From: Runella defluvii
Lineage (GTDB): Bacteria > Bacteroidota > Bacteroidia > Cytophagales > Spirosomataceae
Assembly: GCF_014195535.1 (NCBI RefSeq)
Contig: NZ_JACIBY010000013.1
Location: forward strand, 1 to 64,000
DNA: 64,000 nucleotides
Direction of reading: 5' to 3'
Shown: one piece after another, positions 23,169-31,869 of the stretch
Layout of the letters: each line of letters opens with the position of its first letter
Numbering within the stretch: the stretch's first letter is position 1
Notes under the pieces: model-generated
What the model was told of the DNA's origin: nothing
The model's input: the letters and a program-made list of their open reading frames with translations, nothing else
Databases searched by the model: none
Position numbers and translations under genes: made by a program

Positions 23169-25088
23169 ATGAAAAAGAAGCGTATCCTGTGTTTGTTGTA
23201 CCTTATTGGCTGGTGGCTTATGAGCTATCCTCAAGCATTTGCCCAGATTTTGGTCAACCAAGCGGGGTACAATCGCGGAGAATCAAAGCATTTTGTATGC
23301 TTAGGAGCCAAAGATGGAGCGAAGTTTAAAATCGTGAATACCGCTTCTGGTCGTGTCGAATTTCAAGGCGAAATTATCAACCAAGAAGGCTGGTTTACAG
23401 CTTTTAATCCCGTCTCCAAAGACGAATTTCGGGTCGAAATCGAAGGCTATAATGCCTCTGTTCCTTTTTGGATTGCCGACCATCTCATTGAGAAATTGTC
23501 GTCAAAACTAGGCTACGAGTTTTTTATTGATGTACGCGGTTCTGAAGACCCCATCAACGCCAATTTGCCCAAAGTCTATGGTGGAGGCCCTTCGCGCGAC
23601 GGGGGAGCGTATGGCTTAGAAACAATTTTTGAGTGCCTCCAGTACGCCTCCAATCCTTCGTTGTACGACCGTTGGAAAACCGAATTTGGGGACAAAAATA
23701 CGCCCGATTTGATTGACTTGATTTTGTGGCACGCGGAGTTTGCCTATGCCCACGTGGCGTACCAAGGCCCTGTGGGCACTCGCCACGGCTCACTCGGCTA
23801 CGAAGGACAACCGCGCATGAATTACGATTATTGGAACCTGCTCGACCAACTTTCGGTCGTTTGTGCCGCTTACCATGATTTTCTAAAGCCCTATTTGCCC
23901 CGCGAAAAATACCTCAAGTACCGACAAGTCTGCCATGAAAAATGGACGCAGTACGACCGCCACAAAGTAGTGCGCTACTGGACGTACAGCAACAAATGGG
24001 TGGATGCAGGTTTTCAGGAATTCAACGAAATGGGCAATGCCTACGGGCAGTCGGTGTTCAGCAATTTGTTCATGTATTTGTGCGAAAAAAACGAACCCGA
24101 TGGCAAGCCGCAACAGTACCTCGCGTGGGCGCAAGAAAGTGCCAAAGACATCATCCAACACTGGGATTTCAACAACCCCCGCCACATGTGGTGGATTCGG
24201 AACGCCGAGCATATCACGCCGCAAGCGTTGGCCTATTTTTTACTGATTGCTCCCGAGCACGCCCCCCAAGGCACGAAGGAAAAATTGCAGGCTTGGGCTA
24301 CGCACATGCACCAAAAAACCAGTAATTTTTGGAAATACCGCGTCCACAGCGAAACCGAATGGGCTCACCCCAAAACCAAGGAATTGGGCGGTGCTCCTGC
24401 CTTGGGTGGGTCGATGTTTGCCGTGGCGCATTTGCTCAACGACCGCCGCTTGCGCGACATCGGGTGGGCACAAGTCGATTTTGTGTTTGGGGTAAATCCC
24501 GTAGGTGCGCATTTGAGTAACAAAAGTCCCGAACGACTAGCTATCAATGGTTATTGGGAAGGCGTCGAGAAAGGTTGGCCGTCGGCTCATCCCAATGGCT
24601 ACGGAATGCTGGGCAAAGTGCGCGGCACGCTTGATGGCTCACCGCTCGACAAAGATTTTCAGAAATCAGCCACTACCACTCCGACGGGCAACGACCCCAA
24701 AGACTTGATTGGCAAAGATGCTTATGCCACCGAAGGCTGGTGTGTTTCGAACCGAGGCTGGCAGGCCACGCTGACGTTTTCGACGCTGGGTAGTCACCGA
24801 GTGACCCTTTTGGATGCTTCCGAAAAAGAAATCAAGCAAACCAAGGCGGGACAAACGGTAACTATTGAGCTAAAAGCCGCTTTGAACATGGACTGGAATA
24901 AGGTCGAGAAGGGGCTTGTCACGTTGAAAATAAACGGCAAAAAAAACGATACGTTAGAGGTAACCGAAACGGGTGAAAACACGGGTATTTTTAGGGCTAC
25001 CTACAAAATCCCAACCGACTGTCGTTCGTTGGAAGTTGCCTACGGAACATTGGGTTTTGCCAAAAAAGTAGCGCTTTTAATCAAATGA
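23169..25088 (+). CDS. Divergent GH9-like secreted glycoside hydrolase
   Basis: The 639-residue protein has a signal peptide (about 1-26) and an N-terminal Ig-like domain of the cellulase type (ILVNQAGYNRGESKHFV). An alpha/alpha-barrel region follows (about 110-520) with DFVFGVNPVGAHLSN and HPNGYG as in GH9 enzymes, then a C-terminal Ig-like domain (VTETGENTGIFRATY). The usual GH9 DAGD base motif is not seen; GGGPSRDGGAYGLET stands at the corresponding place. YATEGWCVSNRGW could supply the late acid glutamate. It is probably a periplasmic or surface endo- or exo-glycosidase of the same uptake locus. Family placement is tentative. Confidence 0.6.
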   Translation: MKKKRILCLLYLIGWWLMSYPQAFAQILVNQAGYNRGESKHFVCLGAKDGAKFKIVNTASGRVEFQGEIINQEGWFTAFNPVSKDEFRVEIEGYNASVPFWIADHLIEKLSSKLGYEFFIDVRGSEDPINANLPKVYGGGPSRDGGAYGLETIFECLQYASNPSLYDRWKTEFGDKNTPDLIDLILWHAEFAYAHVAYQGPVGTRHGSLGYEGQPRMNYDYWNLLDQLSVVCAAYHDFLKPYLPREKYLKYRQVCHEKWTQYDRHKVVRYWTYSNKWVDAGFQEFNEMGNAYGQSVFSNLFMYLCEKNEPDGKPQQYLAWAQESAKDIIQHWDFNNPRHMWWIRNAEHITPQALAYFLLIAPEHAPQGTKEKLQAWATHMHQKTSNFWKYRVHSETEWAHPKTKELGGAPALGGSMFAVAHLLNDRRLRDIGWAQVDFVFGVNPVGAHLSNKSPERLAINGYWEGVEKGWPSAHPNGYGMLGKVRGTLDGSPLDKDFQKSATTTPTGNDPKDLIGKDAYATEGWCVSNRGWQATLTFSTLGSHRVTLLDASEKEIKQTKAGQTVTIELKAALNMDWNKVEKGLVTLKINGKKNDTLEVTETGENTGIFRATYKIPTDCRSLEVAYGTLGFAKKVALLIK

Positions 25089-25121
25089 ATTAAACAAAGT
25101 TGAGTGACAAAAAACAATACG

Positions 25122-27632
25122 ATGACCAAAACAATACGCACCTTATTGGCAGTGGTTTTCTCAATGATGTATGGGGAAATATGGGCTCAGAAAGCCTTGG
25201 TTTTAGAAAACTCATCGGTGAAAATTCGCTGGGAAAACAGCGCGGCAGGTTGGCAAATCAAAGCGTTATCGGTTAAAAAAGGCAGTAAGTGGGTGCCATT
25301 AAAAACGCCTTCGGGAGAAGGCACGTTGCTATTCAGCACCGAAAAACCCAAGCTAGAGTCAGACTCCGTTTTTAAGAGCATTACGGGCAATAAGTTTCCC
25401 GAAGATGCCTACCATTACCAAACCAAACAGTGGGCAGAAAGTACCAACCCCGTCTCGCTCAATACGGCAGGAACTGCGGCTCATTTTTACCCTCAAAAAG
25501 GGATACAAAACGCACCCAATCAGCTGACGTTTGAGCACGAAACCGAAAAGGCACGTGTGCGCTCTACCTGGCGTTTTGACCCTAAATTTCCCAACGACGT
25601 CCTCGTAACGCAAACGCTCACGTCCAAGCAAGCGGGCTATTTTTCGTTGGCTACCCCAACGTTGAGCTCCATCAGCGAGGCTGACATGGCCTGGGCGGCT
25701 GTTCCTGGGTATTTTCAGGGAAACTACATGCAACCCAATTTTGCCTTGGCGTATGCCTACGGGCATGGGGTTCCGACGTTGCCCGTGGTCTATCGCGAGC
25801 GCTCGGCCAGCACGCTTAGCCCACTCGTCACGATCAAAACAGGCATTACGGTTTCGGTCATTCCTGACCCCGATTACTGTCGTGACCCTTGGGCCAAAGA
25901 CAAGCTAACCCTCCACGATTGGAATATTGGACTTTCTCACAAAAACCGCAAAGCGCAGTTAGCGCCTACGTTGTATTATCCCGTTTTGGGCGAGCCGAAA
26001 TCCGACCTAAAAGCGGGCGAAACCGTCACATTTTCATTTCGTTATAGCCTGTCGGAAGGCGATTGGTTTAGCATGATTAATCACGCCGCCTATGACATTT
26101 ACCAACTCAAACAAACCTTGGAGCTTCGCCAAAGTAAGCAGTCGCTGACCGACCGCATCCAAAAAATGCACCATTATTTGACCAATCCGAAAACAGCACT
26201 TTGGAACATTGAAGAATACAAAGGATTGAAAATTGGGGCGCAGTCGTACTTGGGGGGCGTGGTAGGTTCGCAGCGCGACGCCATGAAAAACTCCGACTAC
26301 GGCGCTATTTGGATGCTGGCCAACGCCACCAGAGACACCCTGCTTACCAAAAATGTACTTCCTTACGCCCTCAATTTTAAATTTACCCAGCAAATCACCG
26401 AGCCAGGTTTCTTCAACGGGGCGTTGGCGGGTCAGTATTATTTGGCTAAACGAAAAAAATTCACGGAGGAGTGGGGTGAGGTAGTTGAACCCATCGCAGT
26501 GACGTATTACACTATGCTCGATTTGGGTAATATTTTATTGTTCGAGCCCGATAATCAACCACTTAGAGAGCGTCTTCAAGCAGGGGCTGAATGGTTGTTA
26601 AAGACCCAAAAAGCCAACGGAAGTTGGAGTGTTGCCTACGACCGCAAAACCGAACAAGAGGCTTTCCTCGACATCCAAGACGTACGTCCTACGTTTTATG
26701 GGTTGTTGGTGGCGTATCGTATATTGAAAGACCCCAAGTACCTCGCGGCGGCGCAAAAAGGGGCGGATTGGTTGGTGAAAAATGCGGTCGAAAAGGGAAG
26801 TTTTCTGGGCGTATGCGGCGATGCCCGCTACGCTCCCGACTTTGCCACGGCGCAGTCGGCACAAGCATTGCTGGATTTGTACGACATTACACAAAATCCT
26901 ACCTACAAAACCGCTGCTATCCAAGCCGCCAAAGTCTATACCACGTCGATTTATACCCACCCTATTCCGAATCGTACCTTAAAAACTGTCAACGGTACTC
27001 AGCGCGAGGATTGGGAGATTTCGCAAGTAGGTTTGAGTTTTGAACACGGCGGGATTTTTGGCTCATCCAATGCCCACGGGCCTATCCAACTGGCAAGTCA
27101 TGCGGGCTTGTTTATTAGGATGTACCAACTGACTAACGAACGTATTTTCGCAGATTTAGCCCGCTCGGCCGCTTGGGGGCGCGATGCGTTTGTCGAACCC
27201 AAAACCAGCGTAGCTTCCTATTATTGGCGGGTGATGAACCAAGGTTCGGGGCCATATCCGCACCACGCTTGGTGGCAAATCGGCTGGCTTACCGACTACC
27301 TCATGTCAGAGGCAGAATTACGTTCGGGTCGGCAAGTTACATTCCCGCGCGGTTTTGTGACGCCCAAAGTGGGGCCGCATCAGAGTTACGGTTTTGCACC
27401 TGGCGTAATCAATGGCCAAAAAGCATGGTTGAAAATTGACGAAAACCTGGTCAAAATTGACAATCCTACGGTCGATTACCTCTTGGCAGAGTCGGAGAAG
27501 AAAGATACGCTTTTTGTGATTTTGTTAAACAATTGCTTGCAATCCACTGATTTTCAAATTACTATCAACGGAAAGCCTTACAAAAAGCAATTGGCAGGTG
27601 CAGGCTTTGAAGTGATGACTGTGGCGAAGTAA
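25122..27632 (+). CDS. Secreted multidomain protein, probable alpha/alpha-toroid polysaccharide enzyme, family unassigned
   Basis: From the ATG at 25122 the protein has 836 residues and a signal peptide ending GEIWAQ; a GTG at 25104 is a weaker start. Residues about 25-340 look like a beta-sandwich. Residues about 360-740 are repeated helical hairpins of the (alpha/alpha) toroid kind, for example AGAEWLLKTQKANGSWSVAY, RPTFYGLLVAYRILKDPKYL and AAQKGADWLVKN. A small beta domain ends the protein. Such toroids occur in polysaccharide lyases, uronyl epimerases and several hydrolase families. I cannot place it in one, and catalytic residues are not evident. It lies 33 bp after the GH9-like gene in the same locus. 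Confidence 0.5.
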   Translation: MTKTIRTLLAVVFSMMYGEIWAQKALVLENSSVKIRWENSAAGWQIKALSVKKGSKWVPLKTPSGEGTLLFSTEKPKLESDSVFKSITGNKFPEDAYHYQTKQWAESTNPVSLNTAGTAAHFYPQKGIQNAPNQLTFEHETEKARVRSTWRFDPKFPNDVLVTQTLTSKQAGYFSLATPTLSSISEADMAWAAVPGYFQGNYMQPNFALAYAYGHGVPTLPVVYRERSASTLSPLVTIKTGITVSVIPDPDYCRDPWAKDKLTLHDWNIGLSHKNRKAQLAPTLYYPVLGEPKSDLKAGETVTFSFRYSLSEGDWFSMINHAAYDIYQLKQTLELRQSKQSLTDRIQKMHHYLTNPKTALWNIEEYKGLKIGAQSYLGGVVGSQRDAMKNSDYGAIWMLANATRDTLLTKNVLPYALNFKFTQQITEPGFFNGALAGQYYLAKRKKFTEEWGEVVEPIAVTYYTMLDLGNILLFEPDNQPLRERLQAGAEWLLKTQKANGSWSVAYDRKTEQEAFLDIQDVRPTFYGLLVAYRILKDPKYLAAAQKGADWLVKNAVEKGSFLGVCGDARYAPDFATAQSAQALLDLYDITQNPTYKTAAIQAAKVYTTSIYTHPIPNRTLKTVNGTQREDWEISQVGLSFEHGGIFGSSNAHGPIQLASHAGLFIRMYQLTNERIFADLARSAAWGRDAFVEPKTSVASYYWRVMNQGSGPYPHHAWWQIGWLTDYLMSEAELRSGRQVTFPRGFVTPKVGPHQSYGFAPGVINGQKAWLKIDENLVKIDNPTVDYLLAESEKKDTLFVILLNNCLQSTDFQITINGKPYKKQLAGAGFEVMTVAK

Positions 27633-27641
27633 GTGACCATT

Positions 27642-27779
27642 TCAAGACTTCTTGATAGGAAGCGGTACTTTTTTAAGTATTTCGTTTGCTTTTTCTAATT
27701 TAGGAGCTGTGGCTACTTTAAGAGCATGGTGAATTCTTTCCCATTCTTTCTCGTCAAGCACTGTCTTAGTCGTTTTCAT
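27642..27779 (-). pseudogene. Short DUF1778/TacA-antitoxin-like C-terminal fragment (45 aa)
   Basis: A minus-strand frame from ATG 27779 encodes 45 residues. The pattern VLDEKEWERIHHALK, followed by a Pro/Lys-rich APKLEKANEILKK, resembles the C-terminal toxin-neutralising part of DUF1778 antitoxins. The N-terminal ribbon-helix-helix part of that family is missing and no GNAT toxin gene follows. I read it as a leftover of a toxin-antitoxin module in the gap between two same-strand genes. A genuine small protein is possible. Confidence 0.4.
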
Positions 27780-27868
27780 AAAGGATTAATTTAAAGTGAA
27801 ATATCTCATTTTATTTTCTATTAATCAAAAATAGCATCCATTTTCAAAATCTAACATACTTTAGACGC

Positions 27869-29584
27869 TTGAACTCACTGATTGATACCGCCGTCATCTT
27901 TATTTTCTCGGCTTTTGTGCTCGGAATTGGGATGCTGTTTGCCCGCACGGGGCGCAACCTCAAGTCCTTTTTTGCGGGAGGAGAAGCCGTGCCTTGGTTC
28001 ATTGGTGGACTGTCGCTATTCATGTCCTTTTTTTCCGCAGGTACGTTCGTGGCGTGGGGGTCAATTGCCTACAAACACGGCTGGGTAGCCGTTACGATTC
28101 AATGGACGATGTGCATTGGAGCCATTGTAACGGGCTTGTTTTTATCTCCACGTTGGCGCGCTACGGGCAACCTCACAGCGGCAGAGTTTATCCGCGAACG
28201 CCTCGGCGAACGCGTCCAGAAAACTTATATTGGCATTTTTACCTTGGTGTCAGTTTTTATCAAAGGGTCGGTGCTGTACCCCGTGGCTAAGCTGGTGAGT
28301 GTTTCGTTAGGCTTTCCCCTGATTGAGTCCACCATCGTGTTGGGAGTTTTTATGATTGCTTACACGGCCGTTGGCGGGCTGTGGGCAGTGATGGTCACGG
28401 ACATCTTGCAGTTTGTTATTTTGACGGCAGCGGTGTTTATTTTGCTTCCATTGTCGCTCAGTAAAGTCGGTGGTTTTGAGAGTTTTACCCAGCAAGTGCC
28501 CGATGATTTTTTCAACCTTCTTCACGGCGAATACACCTTCGGGTTTGTGATGGCTTTTGTGTTTTACCACATTGCGTACATTGGCGGCAACTGGACGTTT
28601 GTTCAACGTTATACCAGTGTCGATAGCCCTAAATCGGCCCGTAAAGTCGCATTTTTGTTTGCGGCGTTGTATTTCATCAGTCCCATGATTTGGATGTTGC
28701 CTCCGATGATTTATCGGGCTTTGAACCCTAGTTTGGAAGGATTAGACACCGAAAACGCCTACCTGATGATTTGCAAGGCTGTTTTGCCGCCAGGCTTGCT
28801 TGGCTTGATGCTCACGGGAATGTACTTCTCGACTTCTGCCAGTGCCAATACGACCCTTAACGTCGTTTCGGCCGTTTTTACCAATGATATTTACAAAGGT
28901 TTTATCAATCCTCAAGCCTCTGACGAACAACTCATTAAGGTAGCAAGACGCTCATCGTGGGGATTTGGGCTGGGGATGATTGTGATTGCCTTGTTGGTGC
29001 CTGCCGCGGGCGGGATTGTCGAGGTAGTACTGAGCATTTCGGCCATTTCGGGTGGGCCGCTGCTGGCTCCACCGCTTTGGGCGTTGTTTTCCAAACGTAT
29101 CAACGGCAAAACCACCTTCTGGATTACGATTATTGGCCTGACCGTCAACCTGTTCTTTAAAGTGTTGTCTCCTTGGTTATTAGATTTTAAACTAAGCCGA
29201 GCCGTCGAAACCATCGTGGGCATTGGTCTGCCGTTGGTGTTACTTTTAGTTTATGAATTGTACGCCCGCTCAAAAGGACTCATAGCCGAAGAATACGAAT
29301 CGTACCTGACCTCCAAAGCGACGCGTAAGGCCGAAAAGCTCGCTGAAACCGAAGAAGAAGCGACCGAAGTAAAACGCCAAAACCGCTTCGGAATGCAGGT
29401 CATTGCGGGAGCGTTGGTGTTTGTCGCAGTTGTATTGCTGGGATTAAGTGCTTTTGCAACATCGGGCGGAATGTTCACGGCGGGGATTGCAGTGGCAGTT
29501 TTGTTAGGAGCCATTATTCCGTGGCGTGCTGCTAGACGAATTACCGTCATGGGAGAAAAAATAGAGGAAGTCAGTCAGGGCTGA
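27869..29584 (+). CDS. Sodium:solute symporter (SSS family)
   Basis: The 571-residue inner-membrane protein has about 14 hydrophobic helices and the SSS pattern: AGTFVAWGSIAYKHGW early, and later MLTGMYFSTSASANTTLNVV. It should import a sugar or organic acid with sodium. The start is a TTG at 27869, since no ATG precedes the first helix; MNSLIDTAVIFIF is the likely N-terminus. It is embedded in the glycan locus, so it probably takes up a monosaccharide released by the neighbouring hydrolases. The stop codon and last residues (SQG) lie in the left arm of the palindromic repeat at 29573-29677. Confidence 0.88.
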   Translation: MNSLIDTAVIFIFSAFVLGIGMLFARTGRNLKSFFAGGEAVPWFIGGLSLFMSFFSAGTFVAWGSIAYKHGWVAVTIQWTMCIGAIVTGLFLSPRWRATGNLTAAEFIRERLGERVQKTYIGIFTLVSVFIKGSVLYPVAKLVSVSLGFPLIESTIVLGVFMIAYTAVGGLWAVMVTDILQFVILTAAVFILLPLSLSKVGGFESFTQQVPDDFFNLLHGEYTFGFVMAFVFYHIAYIGGNWTFVQRYTSVDSPKSARKVAFLFAALYFISPMIWMLPPMIYRALNPSLEGLDTENAYLMICKAVLPPGLLGLMLTGMYFSTSASANTTLNVVSAVFTNDIYKGFINPQASDEQLIKVARRSSWGFGLGMIVIALLVPAAGGIVEVVLSISAISGGPLLAPPLWALFSKRINGKTTFWITIIGLTVNLFFKVLSPWLLDFKLSRAVETIVGIGLPLVLLLVYELYARSKGLIAEEYESYLTSKATRKAEKLAETEEEATEVKRQNRFGMQVIAGALVFVAVVLLGLSAFATSGGMFTAGIAVAVLLGAIIPWRAARRITVMGEKIEEVSQG

Positions 29585-29677
29585 AGCCCGCCCATTGGGT
29601 CACTTAGCCCCTTCTCTAACCCCATGGCTTTAGCCTGGGGTAATGCAAATAAATAAAAATAGGCTTTAGCCCTGATA
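29573..29677. repeat. GGCTTTAGCC-type palindromic repeat overlapping a stop codon
   Basis: TCAGGGCTGAAGCC at the left and GGCTTTAGCCCTGA at the right form near-perfect inverted ends. Inside, CCCCATGGCTTTAGCCTGGGG is a second palindrome. The left arm contributes the last codons and stop of the sodium symporter gene. The element separates that gene from the GH2 gene. Confidence 0.65.
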
Positions 29678-29694
29678 ATCAATACATATCACAC

Positions 29695-31704
29695 ATGAAA
29701 TTAACAAGTTTATTTTTCTTACTATCATTTTCAGCTTTTGCCCAATTTAGCATTCGTCACTCCGACGCCATTCCGTTGCATGGACAATGGTCGTTTGCCA
29801 TGGATACGCGAGAAGTCGGAGCGACTAAAGGCTGGTACAAAGACAACTACGCCGTAGGAGCGTGGGACAAAGTGAGCGTGCCTCACTGTTTTTCGGTGGA
29901 CCCGCGCTATCAGTTTTACACAGGAACCGTCTGGTACCGCAAGTCGTTTCCGTGGCAAGTGCAGTCGGGTAAACGTATTTTGTTGCACTTTGATGCAGCT
30001 TATTATGCCACAACCGTTTGGGTCAACAACCAAAAAATTGGAACGCACGAAGGTGGCTATACGCCGTTTCATTTTGACATTACTGACTACCTAAAATCGG
30101 GCGATAACATACTGGCTGTTTCTGTCAATAACGATACGTGGCAAACGGGCTCTATTCCTGGCGCGAAAGACAACGGCAATGCCAACGACCCTTTTCCAGG
30201 GTGGATTAACTACGGAGGATTAGTTCGCCCCGTTTATCTAACCATTGAGCCCGAACTATACCTCGAAAACCTTAAAATTGACGCTCAGCCCGACTTAGCG
30301 ACGGGAACGGCGACCCTCCGCTTGCAAGCCCGCGTCCGCAACGCTTCTTCCCAAACCCAAAATCCCAAACTCGCTACTTCCGTTTTGTTGGGAAATCAAG
30401 CCTTAAAATTGGTTTGGAAAAATGCTTCAACCTCCGTTGGTGCTGGCAAAACGGGGCTGCTGGAAGCCGAAACTTCACTCAAAGCCGCCGATGTAAAATT
30501 GTGGAGTATCGACTCGCCTCAGCTTTATCAGCTTCAAGCCGTGGCAGGTAGCGATACCCTTTCAAGCTCGTTTGGAATTCGTAAAGTAGAAGTTAAAAAT
30601 GCCCAATTGCTCCTCAACGGACAACCTATTCGCTTGGCGGGCGGGAATCGGGTGGTTGATTACCCAAGTTTGGGCTCGTTAGAACCTGATTGGTTGGTCG
30701 AAAAAGATTTTCGCTTGATGAAAGAAGCGGGAATGGAGTTTCATCGCCTGACCCACTATACCCCCAGCGAAACGTTTTACGACTTGGCCGACCGCTACGG
30801 GATGCTTATTATTACGGAAGCGGGCAACTGGCAACTGACGCCTGCTCAGATGGATAATGACACCATTCGTCAGAAGTTCAAACAGCAGTTTCGAGAAATG
30901 GCCGAACGCGACTGGAATCATCCCAGCGTGATTGCGTACAGCGTTGGGAATGAATATTTGTCCGAAACACCTTCGGGACAACGTTGGACCAAAGACATGA
31001 TGGTTTATGGCAAAAGCCTTGACCCCAGTCGTTTGTTTACCTTCGCTTCCATGCGTCTGAATATTTTACCCGCCAAACCTGAAGACGAAGCTACTCAATA
31101 CTGCGATTTTGTATCGACCAATACTTATGGCAACCATGCCAAGATATTTGACCACATCCACGCACTGTACCCCGACAAGCCCATTCTCATCAGCGAGTGG
31201 GGAGTCCGCGCCGATACGCCCACGGGCGAAGCAGGGCAAGTCAGCCATTTGGAAAAGGTGATGGCTGAGATTCGCCAGCGTCCATACATCGTGGGCGCTT
31301 CGTGGTGGTCTTTTAATGATTACCAAAGCCGACACGTAGGTACGAACCCCAACGGCTATCGTCCGTGGGGGTTGGTGGGGCCAGAGCGCAACAAGCGTCC
31401 CCTTTACCACGCCCATCGCCGTGAAATGTCGCCCGTTACGCTCGAAAAAGTACGTTTTCAGGGAGGAGGGCAAGGTATTCATCAGTTGGTTATTCGGGTC
31501 AAAAACCGCAGCGACTTTCCTGCCTATGCGTTGAAAAACTACACATTAAAAGCGGGCGAAGCCACTTTTAACGTCCCCGATTTAGCCCCAGGACAAAGTG
31601 TCGAAATAACGCTTCCTGTACGTGGTTTTGAACAAAAACTCACGCTGGAAGTCGTCAAACCGACGGGCTATTCGGTCATCAGTGAGACCTTTGAATTAAA
31701 ATAG
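29695..31704 (+). CDS. GH2-family glycoside hydrolase (beta-galactosidase/glucuronidase type)
   Basis: The 669-residue enzyme has a signal peptide (about 1-17) and a GH2 jelly-roll domain (about 20-200, with PHCFSVDPRYQFYTGTVWYR and WVNNQKIGTHEGGYTPF). An Ig-like domain and a TIM barrel follow. The predicted acid/base is E420 in AYSVGNEYLSE and the nucleophile E501 in PILISEWGVRAD. The SEWG nucleophile context is common in beta-glucuronidase and galactosidase-like members, so exact specificity is open. It acts in the periplasm on oligosaccharides of this uptake locus. The last 37 bases around its stop are duplicated downstream. Confidence 0.9.
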   Translation: MKLTSLFFLLSFSAFAQFSIRHSDAIPLHGQWSFAMDTREVGATKGWYKDNYAVGAWDKVSVPHCFSVDPRYQFYTGTVWYRKSFPWQVQSGKRILLHFDAAYYATTVWVNNQKIGTHEGGYTPFHFDITDYLKSGDNILAVSVNNDTWQTGSIPGAKDNGNANDPFPGWINYGGLVRPVYLTIEPELYLENLKIDAQPDLATGTATLRLQARVRNASSQTQNPKLATSVLLGNQALKLVWKNASTSVGAGKTGLLEAETSLKAADVKLWSIDSPQLYQLQAVAGSDTLSSSFGIRKVEVKNAQLLLNGQPIRLAGGNRVVDYPSLGSLEPDWLVEKDFRLMKEAGMEFHRLTHYTPSETFYDLADRYGMLIITEAGNWQLTPAQMDNDTIRQKFKQQFREMAERDWNHPSVIAYSVGNEYLSETPSGQRWTKDMMVYGKSLDPSRLFTFASMRLNILPAKPEDEATQYCDFVSTNTYGNHAKIFDHIHALYPDKPILISEWGVRADTPTGEAGQVSHLEKVMAEIRQRPYIVGASWWSFNDYQSRHVGTNPNGYRPWGLVGPERNKRPLYHAHRREMSPVTLEKVRFQGGGQGIHQLVIRVKNRSDFPAYALKNYTLKAGEATFNVPDLAPGQSVEITLPVRGFEQKLTLEVVKPTGYSVISETFELK

Positions 31705-31790
31705 ATGCTAGATAGACATTCCAAGTTTCCAAAACTTGGAATGTCTGACAAGGATTCGGTCATCAGTGAGACCTTTGAATTAAAATAGAT
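31670..31790. repeat. 37-bp direct repeat flanking a perfect palindrome
   Basis: The 3' end of the GH2 gene and its stop (31670-31706) recurs exactly at 31754-31790. Between the copies lies a 33-bp palindrome at 31714-31746 with 15-bp arms (AGACATTCCAAGTTT and its complement) and a 3-bp loop. The arrangement resembles an insertion flanked by a long target duplication, or a slip duplication around a hairpin. Confidence 0.75.
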
Positions 31791-31793
31791 TTC

Positions 31794-31842
31794 AGACCTG
31801 TAAGCCGGGCCGCCGGAGCGGTTTTGAAAACCTTACAGGTCT
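31794..31842. repeat. AGACCTGTAAG palindromic element
   Basis: AGACCTGTAAG at 31794 and CTTACAGGTCT at 31832 are perfect 11-bp inverted ends around a GC-rich centre (CCGGGCCGCCGG). It stands directly upstream of the FAD oxidoreductase gene. A shorter related hairpin lies at 81-107. Confidence 0.6.
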
Positions 31843-31869
31843 CATAACAAATAACTTTTGCAAACAAGC

